Assembly (NCBI GenBank): GCA_021153565.1
Contig: JAJKJU010000127.1
Span: 1-51,015, forward strand
DNA length: 51,015 bases
Direction of reading: 5' to 3'
Source of the DNA: Rhizobacter sp.
Lineage (GTDB): Bacteria > Pseudomonadota > Gammaproteobacteria > Burkholderiales > Burkholderiaceae_C
The notes under the pieces are model-generated. The model saw only the letters and a program-made list of their open reading frames with translations. It did not search any database and had not been told where the DNA came from. Position numbers and translations under genes: made by a program. Of the stretch, positions 36,613-45,727 are shown one piece after another; position 1 is the first letter of the stretch; each line of letters begins with the position of its first letter.

Positions 36613-37392
36613 ATGACTCTGCAACGATGGGCAGGTTCCGCCACGCTGGCGTGCGCCCTGTTCGCACCAGTGGCCCAGGCGGGCATCTTCGACGACGATG
36701 AAGCCCGCAAGGCCATTCTGGACTTGCGTCAGAAGCTTGAGCAGAGCAACGAGGCGCAGCGCGTCCGGCAGGCCGAACTCAACAACCAGATGGCCGAGCA
36801 GATCGCGCAACTCAAGAGGAGCCTGCTCGACCTGAACGCGCAGATCGAGTTGCTGCGTTCCGACAATGCCAAGCTGCGTGGCCAGGACGAGCAGACGACG
36901 CGCGACGTTGCCGAGCTTCAGCGGAAGGTGAAGGACTTGCAGCAGGGCGTCGACGACCGCATGCGCAAGCTCGAGCCGCAGAAGATCAGCCTCGATGGCC
37001 GCGAATTTTCCGTCGACCCAGACGAAAAGCGGCAGTACGACGAAGCGATGAGCGTCTTTCGCCGCGGTGAGTTTTCGGCGGCGGCAACGGCTCTGTCCAC
37101 GTTTCAGGCGCGCTACCCCGCGAGTGGCTACAACGAATCGGCGACGTTCTGGCTGGGCAATGCGCACTACGGCAAGCGCGACTTCAAGGACGCGATCGCG
37201 ATCTTCCGTGCCTTCGTGAACGCGCATCCGGACGCGGTCCGGGCGCCCGAGGCGCTGCTGTCGATCGCCAACTGCCAGGTCGAACTGAAAGACACCAAGG
37301 GCGCGCGCAAGACCATCGGTGATCTGATCAAGATCTATCCGAAGTCCGAAGCTGCCCAGGCAGGCCGCGAACGGCTCGCTTCTTTGAAATAA
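36613..37392 (+). CDS. cpoB: Cell division coordinator CpoB (YbgF)
   Basis: 259-residue periplasmic protein. Signal peptide to about residue 24 (VAQAG), then a coiled coil for trimerisation (AILDLRQKLEQSNEAQRV to DLQQGVDDRMRKLE) and C-terminal TPR repeats (QYDEAMSVFRRGEFSAAATA, AIAIFRAFVNAHPDAVRAPE, SEAAQAGRERLASLK). It coordinates Tol with peptidoglycan synthesis at septation. It starts 11 bases after pal. Confidence 0.92.
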   Translation: MTLQRWAGSATLACALFAPVAQAGIFDDDEARKAILDLRQKLEQSNEAQRVRQAELNNQMAEQIAQLKRSLLDLNAQIELLRSDNAKLRGQDEQTTRDVAELQRKVKDLQQGVDDRMRKLEPQKISLDGREFSVDPDEKRQYDEAMSVFRRGEFSAAATALSTFQARYPASGYNESATFWLGNAHYGKRDFKDAIAIFRAFVNAHPDAVRAPEALLSIANCQVELKDTKGARKTIGDLIKIYPKSEAAQAGRERLASLK

Positions 37393-37395
37393 GCA

Positions 37396-38193
37396 TTGCT
37401 CGATAACGTCGACATCGAACGCCGTTTCGGCGGACTGCGTCGCCTCTATGGCGATGCAGGTTATGCGCGCGTTCGTGCGGCACGCGTGGCGGTGGTGGGG
37501 CTTGGCGGCGTAGGGTCGTGGGCCGTCGAAGCGTTGGCGCGAAGCGGCGTGGCGTCGCTCACCCTCATCGACCTCGATCACGTGGCCGAGTCCAACGTCA
37601 ACCGACAGATACAAGCCTTGGGCGCCACCATCGGTCAATCGAAAGTGCAGGCGCTGCGCGAGCGCATCGCAGACATCCACCCCGGCTGTGTCGTGCATTC
37701 GGTCGAGGAGTTCGTCGACGAGGACAACTGGCCCGGGTTGCTGGTCGAGCCCGTCGACGCTGTCATTGACGCCTGCGATCACGTGCGCGCCAAGGCGGCG
37801 CTCGCGGCTTGGTCGCTCGCCTGCGGCACGCCTCTGGTGATGTCCGGCGCTGCGGGTGGCAAGCAGCGCGCGCAAGACGTACAGGTCGAGGACATTGCCG
37901 ACGTCACGCACGACCCCTTGATCGCATCGCTGCGCCAGCGTCTTCGCAAACAGCACGGTGCGCCGCGCAGCGGTCGCATAGGCGTGCGCTGCGTGTTCTC
38001 TCGCGAGGAAGTCAAAGCGCCGCCCGACGCCGAAGCGTGCAACGTAGATGGCAGCCTGAACTGCCACGGATACGGTTCAACAGTGGCCGTCACTGCGACC
38101 TTCGGCATGGTGGCCGCCGGGGACCTGCTCGCAACTTTGAGCAAGTCGATTGACACGGTTGCAATCGTTGAAAAAAGGAAGCTATACTCTTAA
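37396..38193 (+). CDS. tcdA: tRNA threonylcarbamoyladenosine dehydratase
   Basis: 265-residue E1-like enzyme that cyclises t6A37 of tRNA using ATP. It starts at a TTG three bases after the cpoB stop (LDNVDIERRFGGLRRLYG is the usual beginning). The nucleotide motif GLGGVGSW spans residues 35-42, followed by LIDLDHVAESNVNRQIQA and the late GVRCVFSREEVKAP. It acts on ANN-decoding tRNAs, which include the two tRNA-Lys genes directly downstream, though that closeness may be chance. The 508-codon open frame on the other strand is a shadow. Confidence 0.9.
   Translation: MLDNVDIERRFGGLRRLYGDAGYARVRAARVAVVGLGGVGSWAVEALARSGVASLTLIDLDHVAESNVNRQIQALGATIGQSKVQALRERIADIHPGCVVHSVEEFVDEDNWPGLLVEPVDAVIDACDHVRAKAALAAWSLACGTPLVMSGAAGGKQRAQDVQVEDIADVTHDPLIASLRQRLRKQHGAPRSGRIGVRCVFSREEVKAPPDAEACNVDGSLNCHGYGSTVAVTATFGMVAAGDLLATLSKSIDTVAIVEKRKLYS
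38159..38188 (+). promoter_or_regulatory. Candidate promoter of the tRNA-Lys pair
   Basis: TTGCAA (38159-38164) and TATACT (38183-38188) are spaced 18 bases apart, placing the start about 38196, just before the first tRNA. A perfect TTGACA at 38150 is too far from the -10 box. The promoter overlaps the end of tcdA. Confidence 0.5.
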
Positions 38194-38200
38194 GCTTGCT

Positions 38201-38276
38201 GGGTCGTTAGCTCAGTCGGTAGAGCAGCGGACTTTTAATCCGTTGGTCGCGTGTTCGAGTCACGCACGACCCACCA
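38201..38276 (+). tRNA. tRNA-Lys (anticodon TTT)
   Basis: A 76-base cloverleaf: acceptor GGGTCGT pairs with ACGACCC, the D-arm is AGCTCAGTCGGTAGAGC, the anticodon loop is ACTTTTAAT with TTT, and the T-arm has GTTCGAGTC. CCA is encoded at 38274-38276. Confidence 0.96.
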
Positions 38277-38299
38277 ACGGCCCAAGTAAAAACAGAATC

Positions 38300-38375
38300 G
38301 GGCTCTTAGCTCAGTTGGTAGAGCAGCGGACTCTTAATCCGTTGGTCGAGTGTTCGAGTCACTCAGGGCCCACCA
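38300..38375 (+). tRNA. tRNA-Lys (anticodon CTT)
   Basis: A 76-base cloverleaf whose acceptor GGGCTCT pairs with AGGGCCC (one G-T pair). The anticodon arm is the same as in the first gene apart from CTT in the loop (GACTCTTAATC). The T-loop GTTCGAGTC and encoded CCA are present. It is 23 bases after the first tRNA, probably on the same transcript, so both Lys codons are covered by one unit. Confidence 0.96.
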
Positions 38376-38380
38376 ACCAA

Positions 38381-38418
38381 AAACCCCGGAAACTCCAGCG
38401 TGACTTTCCGGGGTTTTT
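38381..38418 (+). terminator. Rho-independent terminator after the tRNA pair
   Basis: AAACCCCGGAAA (38381-38392) pairs perfectly with TTTCCGGGGTTT (38405-38416) and is followed by more T residues. It starts six bases after the second tRNA. Confidence 0.9.
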
Positions 38419-39148
38419 CCATTTCTGGTCTCGCGTAGACTCTCCCAGTCGCATATCCGAACCTGCCAGTCACCGGCCATGAGCCAGCAGCAGTTCCCGC
38501 CCCCCGTCTCATCTTCTACTGGCGCGCTGCTCAGGTTCATCCTGACAATCACATCACTCTGTGTGACACCGCATGTCGAATGCCGCGCCGATGTGCCAGA
38601 CCACAATCAGCCATCGTCATGTCAGCCAACTTGACCTCATAAATTGACCGTCAGTGACTCCCCTGCGTTCATCAGGCATGCAACTGCGCCGGGAAGTTGC
38701 GGCCAAGCCGACTCGTTCGAGCAATTGAATCGGCTTCTCATGTGCTCGGCGCGCTTGACCTTGCGCGATACCGGCAGGCCGTCGTCGTCGTCGTAGGTCC
38801 GATCGGCCAGAAGCGTAGTCGCCGCAGTTCACGCCGGGGCGCGTCCGGCTGCACGACGAGCTGATGGTGAGCTGATGATGAGCGTTGGATTGCAGGGTCG
38901 CCACTGTGCGCTCCAGCGGATCGGCCACCGCTGCATCGGCGGCCGCCGTGTGCGCCTTGAAAGTTCATTCGCGATGGTGCCGTCTGAGTTGGACTCGCGC
39001 CGACCAGCGATCCAGCGTTGCCTCTCGAAAGACCGGACCGCAGCACGAATTGCTGCGTGCAGCACAATCTCACCAGCAGCGCCCGGCGATTGACATCTGG
39101 CGCCGCAATCATTCGATCGACCCGCCAGACCCTCCATTCGCCTGTGAC
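38419..39148. other. Intergenic region without a supported gene
   Basis: 730 bases between the tRNA terminator and the MFS gene. Open frames exist on both strands but have no signal, motif or ribosome site that convinces. On the minus strand around 38740-38820 a short frame reads ALLADRTYDDDD-like residues that faintly recall transposase ends, cut by a stop just upstream; too weak to name. A regulator gene for the MFS exporter might be expected here but I do not see one. Confidence 0.4.
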
Positions 39149-40393
39149 ATGAATTCTGTTGCGACCCCAGCCACTTCTTCCAACGATTCTGACCCGCAGG
39201 CAATTGCGCCCGGCAATCGGGCCTTCGGACCGGCGGTCGCGGCGCTGGGCGTCGGCGGTTTCGCGATCGGTACCGGCGAGTTCGTCATCATGGGATTGCT
39301 GCCCGAGGTTGCACGCGACCTGCATGTCACGATCCCGGAGGCGGGCCATGTGATCAGTGCCTATGCGCTCGGTGTCGTCATTGGCGCGCCGATGCTGGCG
39401 GTGCTTGCGGCCCACAGGCCGCGACGTGCGTTGCTGTTCGCGCTGATGGCATTGTTCGCCGTTGGTAACCTCGCGAGCGCACTGGCGCCCGGCTACTTTT
39501 CGCTCAAACTGCTCCGCTTTGCCGCCGGCTTTCCGCACGGCACCTATTTCGGAGTGGCGGCACTGGTGGCTGCTTCGCTCGCGCCGCCTCATCGACGCGC
39601 CAGTGCGGTGGGGCTCGTGATGCTCGGATTGACCAGCGCCACGCTTGTCGGCGTGCCGCTCGCCGCGTGGCTCGGCCAACACCTTGGCTGGCGCGCAGCC
39701 TTTGTGCTTGTCGGTGCGATCGCCGCTATGGCATGCGGGCTGATTCGCCGCTTCGTTCCCGATCTGCCGGCCGCCCATGGCGCCAGCCCGCTGCGCGAGC
39801 TGGGCGCACTCGCACGTCCGCAGGTGTGGCTGACGCTGGGCATCGGTGCCATCGGCTTCGGCGGCTTGTTCTCGGTGTTCAGCTACATCAAACCACTGCT
39901 GACCGAGGTAACGGGCATGCCAGTCAGTGCGGTGCCGCTGGTGCTTGCTCTCTTCGGCCTGGGCATGGTGGCCGGCAACCTTGTCGGCTCGCGGTTCGCC
40001 GACAAGTCGCTGATGCGCACGATTGCAGGATTGCTTGTCTGGGACGCATTGGTGCTCGGCGCCGTCGTGTTCACGGCGCCGTATGCGCTGGCAATCTCGA
40101 TCAACGTCTTTCTTGTCGGCACCATCGTCGCGATCGGGCCAGCCTTGCAGATCCGTTTGATGGACGTGGCTGGCGATGCACAAACGCTGGCGGCCGCGCT
40201 CAACCACTCTGCCTTCAACGTCGCCAATGCGCTCGGTGCCTGGCTGGGCGGCGTCGCCATCACGGCGGGTATGGGCTGGACTGCCACGGGCTGGGTGGGC
40301 GCTTTGCTCGCCATTGGCGGAATGGCGGTGTTCTCGGCTTCTATCTACCAAGCGACGCGTGCTCGAGGCCAAAGGCTCGCTGCGACGGCTTGA
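39149..40393 (+). CDS. MFS transporter, AraJ/YdhP-like (DHA1) exporter
   Basis: 414 residues with about 12 membrane helices. The first span (ALGVGGFAIGTGEFVIMGLL) contains GTGEFVIMGLLPEVA, the hallmark of the AraJ/YdhP/PbuE group of sugar or drug efflux carriers; GHVISAYALGVVIGAPML and the charged loop AHRPRRALLFALM (motif A equivalent) follow, and the second half begins near WLTLGIGAIGFGGLFSVFSY. The ATG at 39149 follows a region without coding character, so the 88-codon upstream extension was dropped. The cargo is unknown. It stands alone. Confidence 0.87.
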   Translation: MNSVATPATSSNDSDPQAIAPGNRAFGPAVAALGVGGFAIGTGEFVIMGLLPEVARDLHVTIPEAGHVISAYALGVVIGAPMLAVLAAHRPRRALLFALMALFAVGNLASALAPGYFSLKLLRFAAGFPHGTYFGVAALVAASLAPPHRRASAVGLVMLGLTSATLVGVPLAAWLGQHLGWRAAFVLVGAIAAMACGLIRRFVPDLPAAHGASPLRELGALARPQVWLTLGIGAIGFGGLFSVFSYIKPLLTEVTGMPVSAVPLVLALFGLGMVAGNLVGSRFADKSLMRTIAGLLVWDALVLGAVVFTAPYALAISINVFLVGTIVAIGPALQIRLMDVAGDAQTLAAALNHSAFNVANALGAWLGGVAITAGMGWTATGWVGALLAIGGMAVFSASIYQATRARGQRLAATA

Positions 40394-40584
40394 GAGTGGG
40401 CGGCAGGTCGAGAGAGTGCGCGCCGCTTCCGCATCGGCTAGACGCGCTAGCCCAAAATTCTTGCGATCGACACTGCCTGCGCGGAAATCGATGCGCTCCG
40501 CCTTGCAGTCCCGGCGCTTGAACCCGACGTCGGTTGAAGAGGCTGAGCGTTTTCCTTGGCGACATCAAAGTCCATTCGTACTGA

Positions 40585-40743
40585 GAGGCTGAGAGTATTT
40601 CGATCATGCCCGTTCATCACGCCAAAAGACCCCTGCTCGTCGTTGCAAGTGCTCGCCATAGCCCGGGCTATGGCTGCGCTTTGCGTCTAGATCAGGCGCC
40701 TTTTGACGCGCTGCTCGGACACGCTCGAAAAACTCTCAGCCTC
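40585..40743. repeat. Palindromic repeat family 1, complete copy
   Basis: A 159-bp element that is one long imperfect hairpin. The ends are GAGGCTGAGAGTATTTCGA (40585-40603) and the complement of GAGGCTGAGAGTTTTTCGA (40725-40743). The two arms also share CGCCAAAAG-type and GCGCCTTTTGACG-type blocks and meet in a perfect 18-bp palindrome CCATAGCCCGGGCTATGG (40656-40673). No transposase is encoded. A further TIR-like sequence, GAGGCTGAGCGTTTTCC, lies about 40542. Partial copies are at 97-238 and 50941-51015. 40394-40584 and 40744-40916 hold no gene that I can support. Confidence 0.85.
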
Positions 40744-40916
40744 TGAGCCCTTCGACAAACTCAGGACAGGCTTGTCGCGAAGAAGATGAGCCTGGGCTGA
40801 TGCGCTTGTGCCGGGTTGCACCGGGGTGCACCGACTGTGCATCAGGCCGCGACCACCGGCGATGCGGGCTGGCGGGGGAGCGGCAACGGTCGTAGCCGGT
40901 GCTGTCCGGCTGATCT

Positions 40917-41750
40917 TCAGATCGTCGCGAGCGGGCTCGGACCCTTCGGAGGCGGGAACAACGAATCGAGTTCGTGCAAGTGCGCAGCCGACAGTGGGTG
41001 CTCGAGGGCGCTGGCGTTTTCCTTGAGCCGCTCGCGGTTGCCGGTCTTGGGGATGGCGATTACGCCGTCCTGCGCAAGCAGCCATGCGAGGGCCACCTGG
41101 GCCGGTGTCATCGCATGCTGCTTTGCAAATTCGACCAGCCCACGCGCTTTCAGCAACCGACCTTGCTCGATCGGCGAGTACGCCATCACGGGAATGCGCT
41201 GCTTGCGAAGCCACGGCAGCAGGTCCGATTCGATACCGCGGCGGGCGAGGTTGTAGAGCACCTGGTTGGTCTGAATCGCAGAGCCGCCCCGTGTCGACTG
41301 CAGCGCATGCATCACCTTCAGGTCAAAGTTGCTCACGCCCCAGTGGCGGATCTTGCCGTCGCGCTGCAGATCTTCAAATGCTTGTACTGTTTCGCCAAGA
41401 GGTACCTCGCCCGGCCAGTGCAGGAGGTACAGGTCGATCACGTCGATGCGCAGGCGTTGCAGGCTTTGATTGCAGGCGGTGTGCATCGCGCGCCGTGACG
41501 CGTTATGCGGGTAGACCTTGGTGACGATGAAGACATCGTCGCGCCGGCCTTCGATCGCCTCGCCGACCAGCATCTCTGAGCGGCCGTCGCCATACATCTC
41601 GGCGGTATCGATCAGCGTCAGGCCGAGATCGATGCCGAGGCGGATCGTGGCGATTTCCTCCTCGCGCCGTTCCGAGTCTTCGCCGAATTGCCAAGTGCCC
41701 AGGCCCATTGCGGGAACGGTTTCTCCAGACGGCAGGGAAACTCGCTTCAT
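40917..41750 (-). CDS. Aldo/keto reductase
   Basis: 277 residues from the ATG at 41750. It is a TIM-barrel NADPH-dependent reductase with the four catalytic residues visible: Asp and Tyr in LIDTAEMYGDGRSE, Lys in VFIVTKVYPHN, His in YLLHWPGEVPLGE. The cofactor phosphate site is near AIPKTGNRERLKEN. It is closest in look to E. coli YeaE-type enzymes, which reduce methylglyoxal and other aldehydes. The frame is open 15 codons upstream. It is followed, reading minus, by the repeat region. Confidence 0.88.
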   Translation of the reverse strand: MKRVSLPSGETVPAMGLGTWQFGEDSERREEEIATIRLGIDLGLTLIDTAEMYGDGRSEMLVGEAIEGRRDDVFIVTKVYPHNASRRAMHTACNQSLQRLRIDVIDLYLLHWPGEVPLGETVQAFEDLQRDGKIRHWGVSNFDLKVMHALQSTRGGSAIQTNQVLYNLARRGIESDLLPWLRKQRIPVMAYSPIEQGRLLKARGLVEFAKQHAMTPAQVALAWLLAQDGVIAIPKTGNRERLKENASALEHPLSAAHLHELDSLFPPPKGPSPLATI

Positions 41751-41852
41751 GGGACCCAGTATTGCCGAGCGACGGTCGATCTTCAAGCTCGGCACAGCGC
41801 GACATGCAGTTCGGCGACACGCCCACCACCAAGAAGGGCGGCAGGCGTGAAG

Positions 41853-42665
41853 TCAGGCACCTAACATGCGTGCCACCCCTTCGCGGATCGCACTGCGTGA
41901 CCGAAAGTAGCCGAGGCCCGTCGGAAGCCAATCGAGGGCTGGGCCCTCCAGTCGTGCGGCCATGCCCATCGGTGCCGCTTCGATCTTGATGCCGCCGTCT
42001 TGTGCAGCCTCCTCGAATGCACGTCGTGCGCGTGGCATGTGATAGCCGTGCGTCACCAGCAGGATGTGGGTGATGCCGGCCTTCTTGAGCATCGGAATCG
42101 TGCGCTGCGCGTTTTCACGTGTGTCACGCGATTGGTCTTCTGTCCAATGCAAAGGTCTGTTGAAGTCTTGCGTTGCGATGCGGTTGGCGACCTCGGCTTC
42201 GGGGGCGCTTTGCGCCGCATTCCAGCCCAGTCCGCCGGTGAATGCGACCGGAATGCCGGTTTCGCGCGACAACCACAAGCCATAGCGCAAGCGCTCGAGC
42301 GAGGCGAATCCGAGATTGCTCACGCCGTACTCAGGCGCAAAGGGCTCGACACCCCCGCCGAGAATGACGATCGCCATGTTCGTATTGCCCTTGGCCTGCG
42401 CCTTGAGTTCGTTGACGCGATTCATCTTGATGGCCGGCGGCACCTGCAGGACGAACTGTTCGACGGCGCGTCCAAACCCGGTGGTCGACGTGATCCATAT
42501 TCCCGCCACGCTCAACACCACGGTGGTCCAACCCAGCCCCCGCCTTGGCAGGATCAGCCGTGCCCCGATGAGGATCAGAAAGAGAAAGGGCACCGGCGGC
42601 AGCAGCAGGGCGGTGAGGACGGGCTTCCATGATTCGATACCAAGCAGAACGAACAGGCTATTCAC
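41853..42665 (-). CDS. YdcF/ElyC-like DUF218 membrane protein
   Basis: 270 residues from a GTG at 42665 with AGGA five bases upstream. Two N-terminal membrane spans (VLTALLLPPVPFLFLILIGA and GWTTVVLSVAGIWITSTTGF) are followed by a periplasmic DUF218 domain: MAIVILGGGVEPFAP, GIPVAFTGGLGWNA, ENAQRTIPMLKKAGI and HILLVTHGYHMPRARRAF. ElyC/SanA relatives act in envelope maintenance, possibly on undecaprenyl-phosphate sugar balance; the precise role is unknown. It lies about 100 bases upstream of the aldo/keto reductase gene on the same strand and may share a transcript. Confidence 0.85.
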   Translation of the reverse strand: MNSLFVLLGIESWKPVLTALLLPPVPFLFLILIGARLILPRRGLGWTTVVLSVAGIWITSTTGFGRAVEQFVLQVPPAIKMNRVNELKAQAKGNTNMAIVILGGGVEPFAPEYGVSNLGFASLERLRYGLWLSRETGIPVAFTGGLGWNAAQSAPEAEVANRIATQDFNRPLHWTEDQSRDTRENAQRTIPMLKKAGITHILLVTHGYHMPRARRAFEEAAQDGGIKIEAAPMGMAARLEGPALDWLPTGLGYFRSRSAIREGVARMLGA

Positions 42666-42923
42666 GTGAGTCCTGAAGAAAGGCAGTGGCCAATGGGTCG
42701 CGATTGTGCCGGAGCCGTCACCGCTTGCTTCAAGCGGCGAGTCGCATTTTCCAGAGGGCATTCGATGGCCTTGCCCGAGTACCCCGATTCCGGCAAGTAC
42801 CCGGCGTCTGCCAGACGTGGCGGCCAAGCCTATGGCTTCTCACACATGCATCGCGAGAAGGACGACCTGAACTATTGAGTGATGAAAGCTGGATGGTCAA
42901 GCGGCGCATGGCCGCGATGAAGC

Positions 42924-44120
42924 TCAACAGAACGCCTGAATCCCCGTCTGCGCACGTCCCAGAATCAGGGCGTGCACGTCGTGCGTGCCCTCGTAGGTAT
43001 TCACCGTTTCGAGATTGATCATGTGGCGAATGACATGGAATTCGTCGTGTATGCCATTGCCTCCATGCATGTCGCGTGCCGTGCGAGCGATGTCCAGCGA
43101 CTTGCCGCAGCTGTTGCGCTTGATGAGCGAAATCATCTCCGGTGCAGCCTTGCCCTCATCAAGCAAACGTCCCACGCGCAGACAGCCTTGCAAGCCCAGC
43201 GTGATCTCGGTTTGCATGTCAGCGAGTTTCTTCTGGATCAGTTGATTTGCCGCCAGTGGCCGGCCGAACTGCTGGCGATCGAGTGTGTATTGACGAGCGG
43301 CATGCCAGCAGAATTCCGCTGCGCCGAGCGCTCCCCATGCAATGCCGTACCTCGCCTTGTTCAGGCAGCCGAAGGGGCCCTTCAAGCCGCTTACGTTGGG
43401 CAGGATGTTCTCGGCCGGCACGAACACGTTGTCCATCACGATCTCACCGGTGATCGAGGCACGAAGACTCATCTTGCCTTCGATCTTTGGCGCCGACAGG
43501 CCCTGCATGCCCTTCTCGAGAATGAAGCCGCGGATCGCTTCCTGCCCACCAACTGTGCCGTCCGCGTTCTCCAGCTTCGCCCACACCACGAACACGTCGG
43601 CGATCGGCGAGTTGGTGATCCACATCTTGTTGCCGCGCAGATGGAATCCACCGTCGACTGGCTTGGCACGACTCAACATGCCAGCCGGGTCGCTGCCGTG
43701 ATTCGGCTCGGTCAGGCCAAAGCAGCCGACCCATTCGCCCGTGGCAAGGCGCGGCAGATATTTCTGACGCTGCGCCTGCGAGCCGTACGCGTGGATGGGA
43801 TGCATGACCAGCGAGCTTTGCACGCTCATCGCACTGCGGTAGCCACTGTCCACGCGTTCCACTTCGCGTGCCACCAGCCCGTAGCTCACATGGTTGACGC
43901 CTGGGCAGCCATAACTCTCAATGGTGGAACCGAGCATGCCGAGCTCGCCCATTTCGTTCATGATTTCGCGGTCGAACCTTTCATGGCGTGCGGCCATCAG
44001 AATGCGCGGTTGCAATCGATCCTGACAATATTGGCGCGCTGCGTCGCGCACAGCCCGTTCATCGTCGCTCAATTGATCGTCAAGACGAAACGCGTCGTCC
44101 CATTGAAAAGCTGCTTTCAT
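42924..44120 (-). CDS. gcdH: Glutaryl-CoA dehydrogenase (acyl-CoA dehydrogenase family)
   Basis: 398-residue FAD enzyme that oxidises and decarboxylates glutaryl-CoA to crotonyl-CoA in lysine and tryptophan breakdown. The start [20 protein letters not shown] is typical, as are [37 protein letters not shown], the Arg-rich [18 protein letters not shown] and [17 protein letters not shown]. The catalytic Glu is in [20 protein letters not shown] at the C-terminus. The ATG at 44120 faces msrA divergently across 105 bases. No CoA-transferase or lysR gene accompanies it here. Confidence 0.9.
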   Translation of the reverse strand: MKAAFQWDDAFRLDDQLSDDERAVRDAARQYCQDRLQPRILMAARHERFDREIMNEMGELGMLGSTIESYGCPGVNHVSYGLVAREVERVDSGYRSAMSVQSSLVMHPIHAYGSQAQRQKYLPRLATGEWVGCFGLTEPNHGSDPAGMLSRAKPVDGGFHLRGNKMWITNSPIADVFVVWAKLENADGTVGGQEAIRGFILEKGMQGLSAPKIEGKMSLRASITGEIVMDNVFVPAENILPNVSGLKGPFGCLNKARYGIAWGALGAAEFCWHAARQYTLDRQQFGRPLAANQLIQKKLADMQTEITLGLQGCLRVGRLLDEGKAAPEMISLIKRNSCGKSLDIARTARDMHGGNGIHDEFHVIRHMINLETVNTYEGTHDVHALILGRAQTGIQAFC

Positions 44121-44225
44121 GATGTAAATCTCATTGAGTGAGAGCGACTGATGATAGGCGTGTGGGGGCTTGGCTTCCGCACGGAAAATCTCTCCATTGG
44201 AGACGAACAAAGACCGGAGCGCTCG

Positions 44226-44765
44226 ATGTCTGCGAATACCGAAACAATCACCTTGGGTGGCGGCTGCTTCTGGTGTCTGGAAGCCGTTTACGAGAAGGTC
44301 GACGGTGTCATGGCCGTCGAATCGGGCTACACCAATGGCCACGTCGAGCGGCCGAGCTACGAGCAGGTGTGCGGCGGCAACACGGGCCACGCTGAAGTGG
44401 TTCGAGTGAGCTACGACCCCGCGAAGATTGGCTTGCGCGACATCCTGGAAATCTTCTTCGTCATCCACGACCCGACCACGCTCAACCGTCAAGGCAACGA
44501 CGTCGGCACGCAGTACCGTTCGGGCATCTACTTCGAAGACCCTGAACAGGAAAGGGTGTCGCACGAGGTGCTGAACGAGGTGAATGCGCACCACAACGGC
44601 CGCGCCGTCACAGAGCTGAAACCCCTGACCAACTACAGCCGCGCCGAGGCCTATCACCAGCACTACTTCGCCAACAATCCAGAGCAGGGCTATTGCGCTT
44701 ACGTTGTGGCACCCAAAGTGGAAAAGTTCAAGAAGACCTTTGCCGAGCGAATCAAGAAGGGTTGA
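44226..44765 (+). CDS. msrA: Peptide-methionine (S)-S-oxide reductase
   Basis: 179 residues. Repairs S-sulfoxides of methionine in oxidised proteins. The active-site motif [10 protein letters not shown] is at residues 11-20 (nucleophile Cys14), followed by [20 protein letters not shown] and [19 protein letters not shown], all standard. The resolving Cys is probably in [10 protein letters not shown] near the C-terminus. GGAG is six bases upstream of the ATG at 44226, which fits the family start better than the earlier in-frame ATG at 44151. Confidence 0.94.
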   Translation: MSANTETITLGGGCFWCLEAVYEKVDGVMAVESGYTNGHVERPSYEQVCGGNTGHAEVVRVSYDPAKIGLRDILEIFFVIHDPTTLNRQGNDVGTQYRSGIYFEDPEQERVSHEVLNEVNAHHNGRAVTELKPLTNYSRAEAYHQHYFANNPEQGYCAYVVAPKVEKFKKTFAERIKKG

Positions 44766-44780
44766 GCGAATACTCTCTTG

Positions 44781-44918
44781 TATTGGCTCCTCTCCCCTCT
44801 GGGGAGAGGTTGGGTGAGGGGCTGCGGTGATGGCAACCCATGGCTTTATTCACCGCCCACGGCCCTCACCCCAGCCCTCTACCAGAGGGAGAGGGAGCGA
44901 AGACCTGGAAAGAGGTGG
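44781..44918. repeat. Palindromic repeat family 2, inverted copy
   Basis: In reverse orientation to the copy at 8224-8379: TATTGGCTCCTCTCCCC and GGTTGGGTGAGGGGCTG on the left, then CCCTCACCCCAGCCCTC and GCGAAGACCTGGAAAGAGG on the right. The terminal inverted repeat is degenerate on the right and lost on the left. It lies directly after msrA. Confidence 0.75.
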
Positions 44919-44937
44919 GCTTCAATACCCGTTCGCA

Positions 44938-45034
44938 CTGAGGTATCGAAGTGCCCTCAGCCCGACCCTTCGATACCTCAGGGCGATCGTGTGCTTCGAT
45001 GCGCCGCGGGCGTGCCTATCTCAAGGTATCGAAG
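44938..45034. repeat. Inverted GGTATCGAA repeat cluster upstream of fdhB
   Basis: CTGAGGTATCGAAG (44938-44951) and CTTCGATACCTCAG (44968-44981) form a perfect 14-bp inverted repeat, and a third AAGGTATCGAAGGATCAG-type copy lies around 45022. It resembles dispersed intergenic repeats. With the family 2 repeat it fills the gap between msrA and fdhB. Confidence 0.6.
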
Positions 45035-45091
45035 GATCAGCCCAAACGAAGTGAGGTTGGCGTCAGCCCAAAGATTTAGCAGGAACCCAAC

Positions 45092-45727
45092 ATGGCCCGA
45101 ATGAAATTCATCTGCGACGCCGAACGTTGCATCGAATGCAACAGCTGCGTCACTGCCTGCAAAGCCGAGCATGACGTGCCGTGGGGCGTCAACCGCCGCC
45201 GTGTCGTCACGCTCAACGACGGCGTTCCGGGCGAGAAGAGCATCTCTGTCGCCTGCATGCATTGCAGCGACGCGCCCTGCATGGCGGTGTGCCCGGTCGA
45301 CTGCTTCTACCGCACCGACGAAGGCGTGGTGCTGCATGACAAGGACGTGTGCATCGGCTGCGGCTACTGCTCGTACGCCTGCCCCTTCGGCGCGCCGCAG
45401 TTCCCGACGAATGGCACCTTCGGCCTGCGCGGCAAGATGGACAAATGCACCTTTTGCGCCGGCGGCCCCGAGGCCAACGGAAGCGACGCGGAGTACGAGA
45501 AGTACGGCCGCAACCGCCTGTCCGAAGGCAAGCTTCCGGCCTGCGCCGAGATGTGCTCGACCAAGGCGCTGTTGGGCGGCGACGGGGACGTGCTGGCGGA
45601 CATCTTCCGCACCCGCGTGCTGAACCGCGGCAAGGGCAGCGAGGTCTGGGGATGGGGCACGGCTTATGGCAAGCCGACGCAAGGAATGCCCGCGCAACCG
45701 GTGCCCAAGGAGCCGAAAAAATCATGA
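45092..45727 (+). CDS. Formate dehydrogenase beta (iron-sulfur) subunit, FDH3-type
   Basis: 211-residue ferredoxin-like subunit that passes electrons from the catalytic alpha subunit to the membrane cytochrome. Cysteine clusters for four 4Fe-4S centres are visible: CIECNSCVTACKAEH, CMHCSDAPCMAVCPVDC, CIGCGYCSYACPFGAPQ and CTFC with CAEMC. The layout matches the FDH3 beta subunit of Burkholderiales. The stop overlaps the next ATG (ATGA). The molybdenum alpha subunit gene normally found just upstream is absent; repeats are there instead. Confidence 0.88.
   Translation: MARMKFICDAERCIECNSCVTACKAEHDVPWGVNRRRVVTLNDGVPGEKSISVACMHCSDAPCMAVCPVDCFYRTDEGVVLHDKDVCIGCGYCSYACPFGAPQFPTNGTFGLRGKMDKCTFCAGGPEANGSDAEYEKYGRNRLSEGKLPACAEMCSTKALLGGDGDVLADIFRTRVLNRGKGSEVWGWGTAYGKPTQGMPAQPVPKEPKKS

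Noticed and set aside
36541-38067. 508-codon open frame on the minus strand across cpoB and tcdA
   Set aside because: Antisense shadow of two clear genes, with no ribosome site or motif.
38201-38375. tRNA-Lys as attachment site for an integrated island
   Set aside because: No integrase, no direct repeat of the tRNA 3' end, and housekeeping genes lie upstream.
38738-40372. 544-codon open frame on the minus strand across the MFS gene
   Set aside because: Arg/His/Gln-rich antisense frame of a well-supported transporter.
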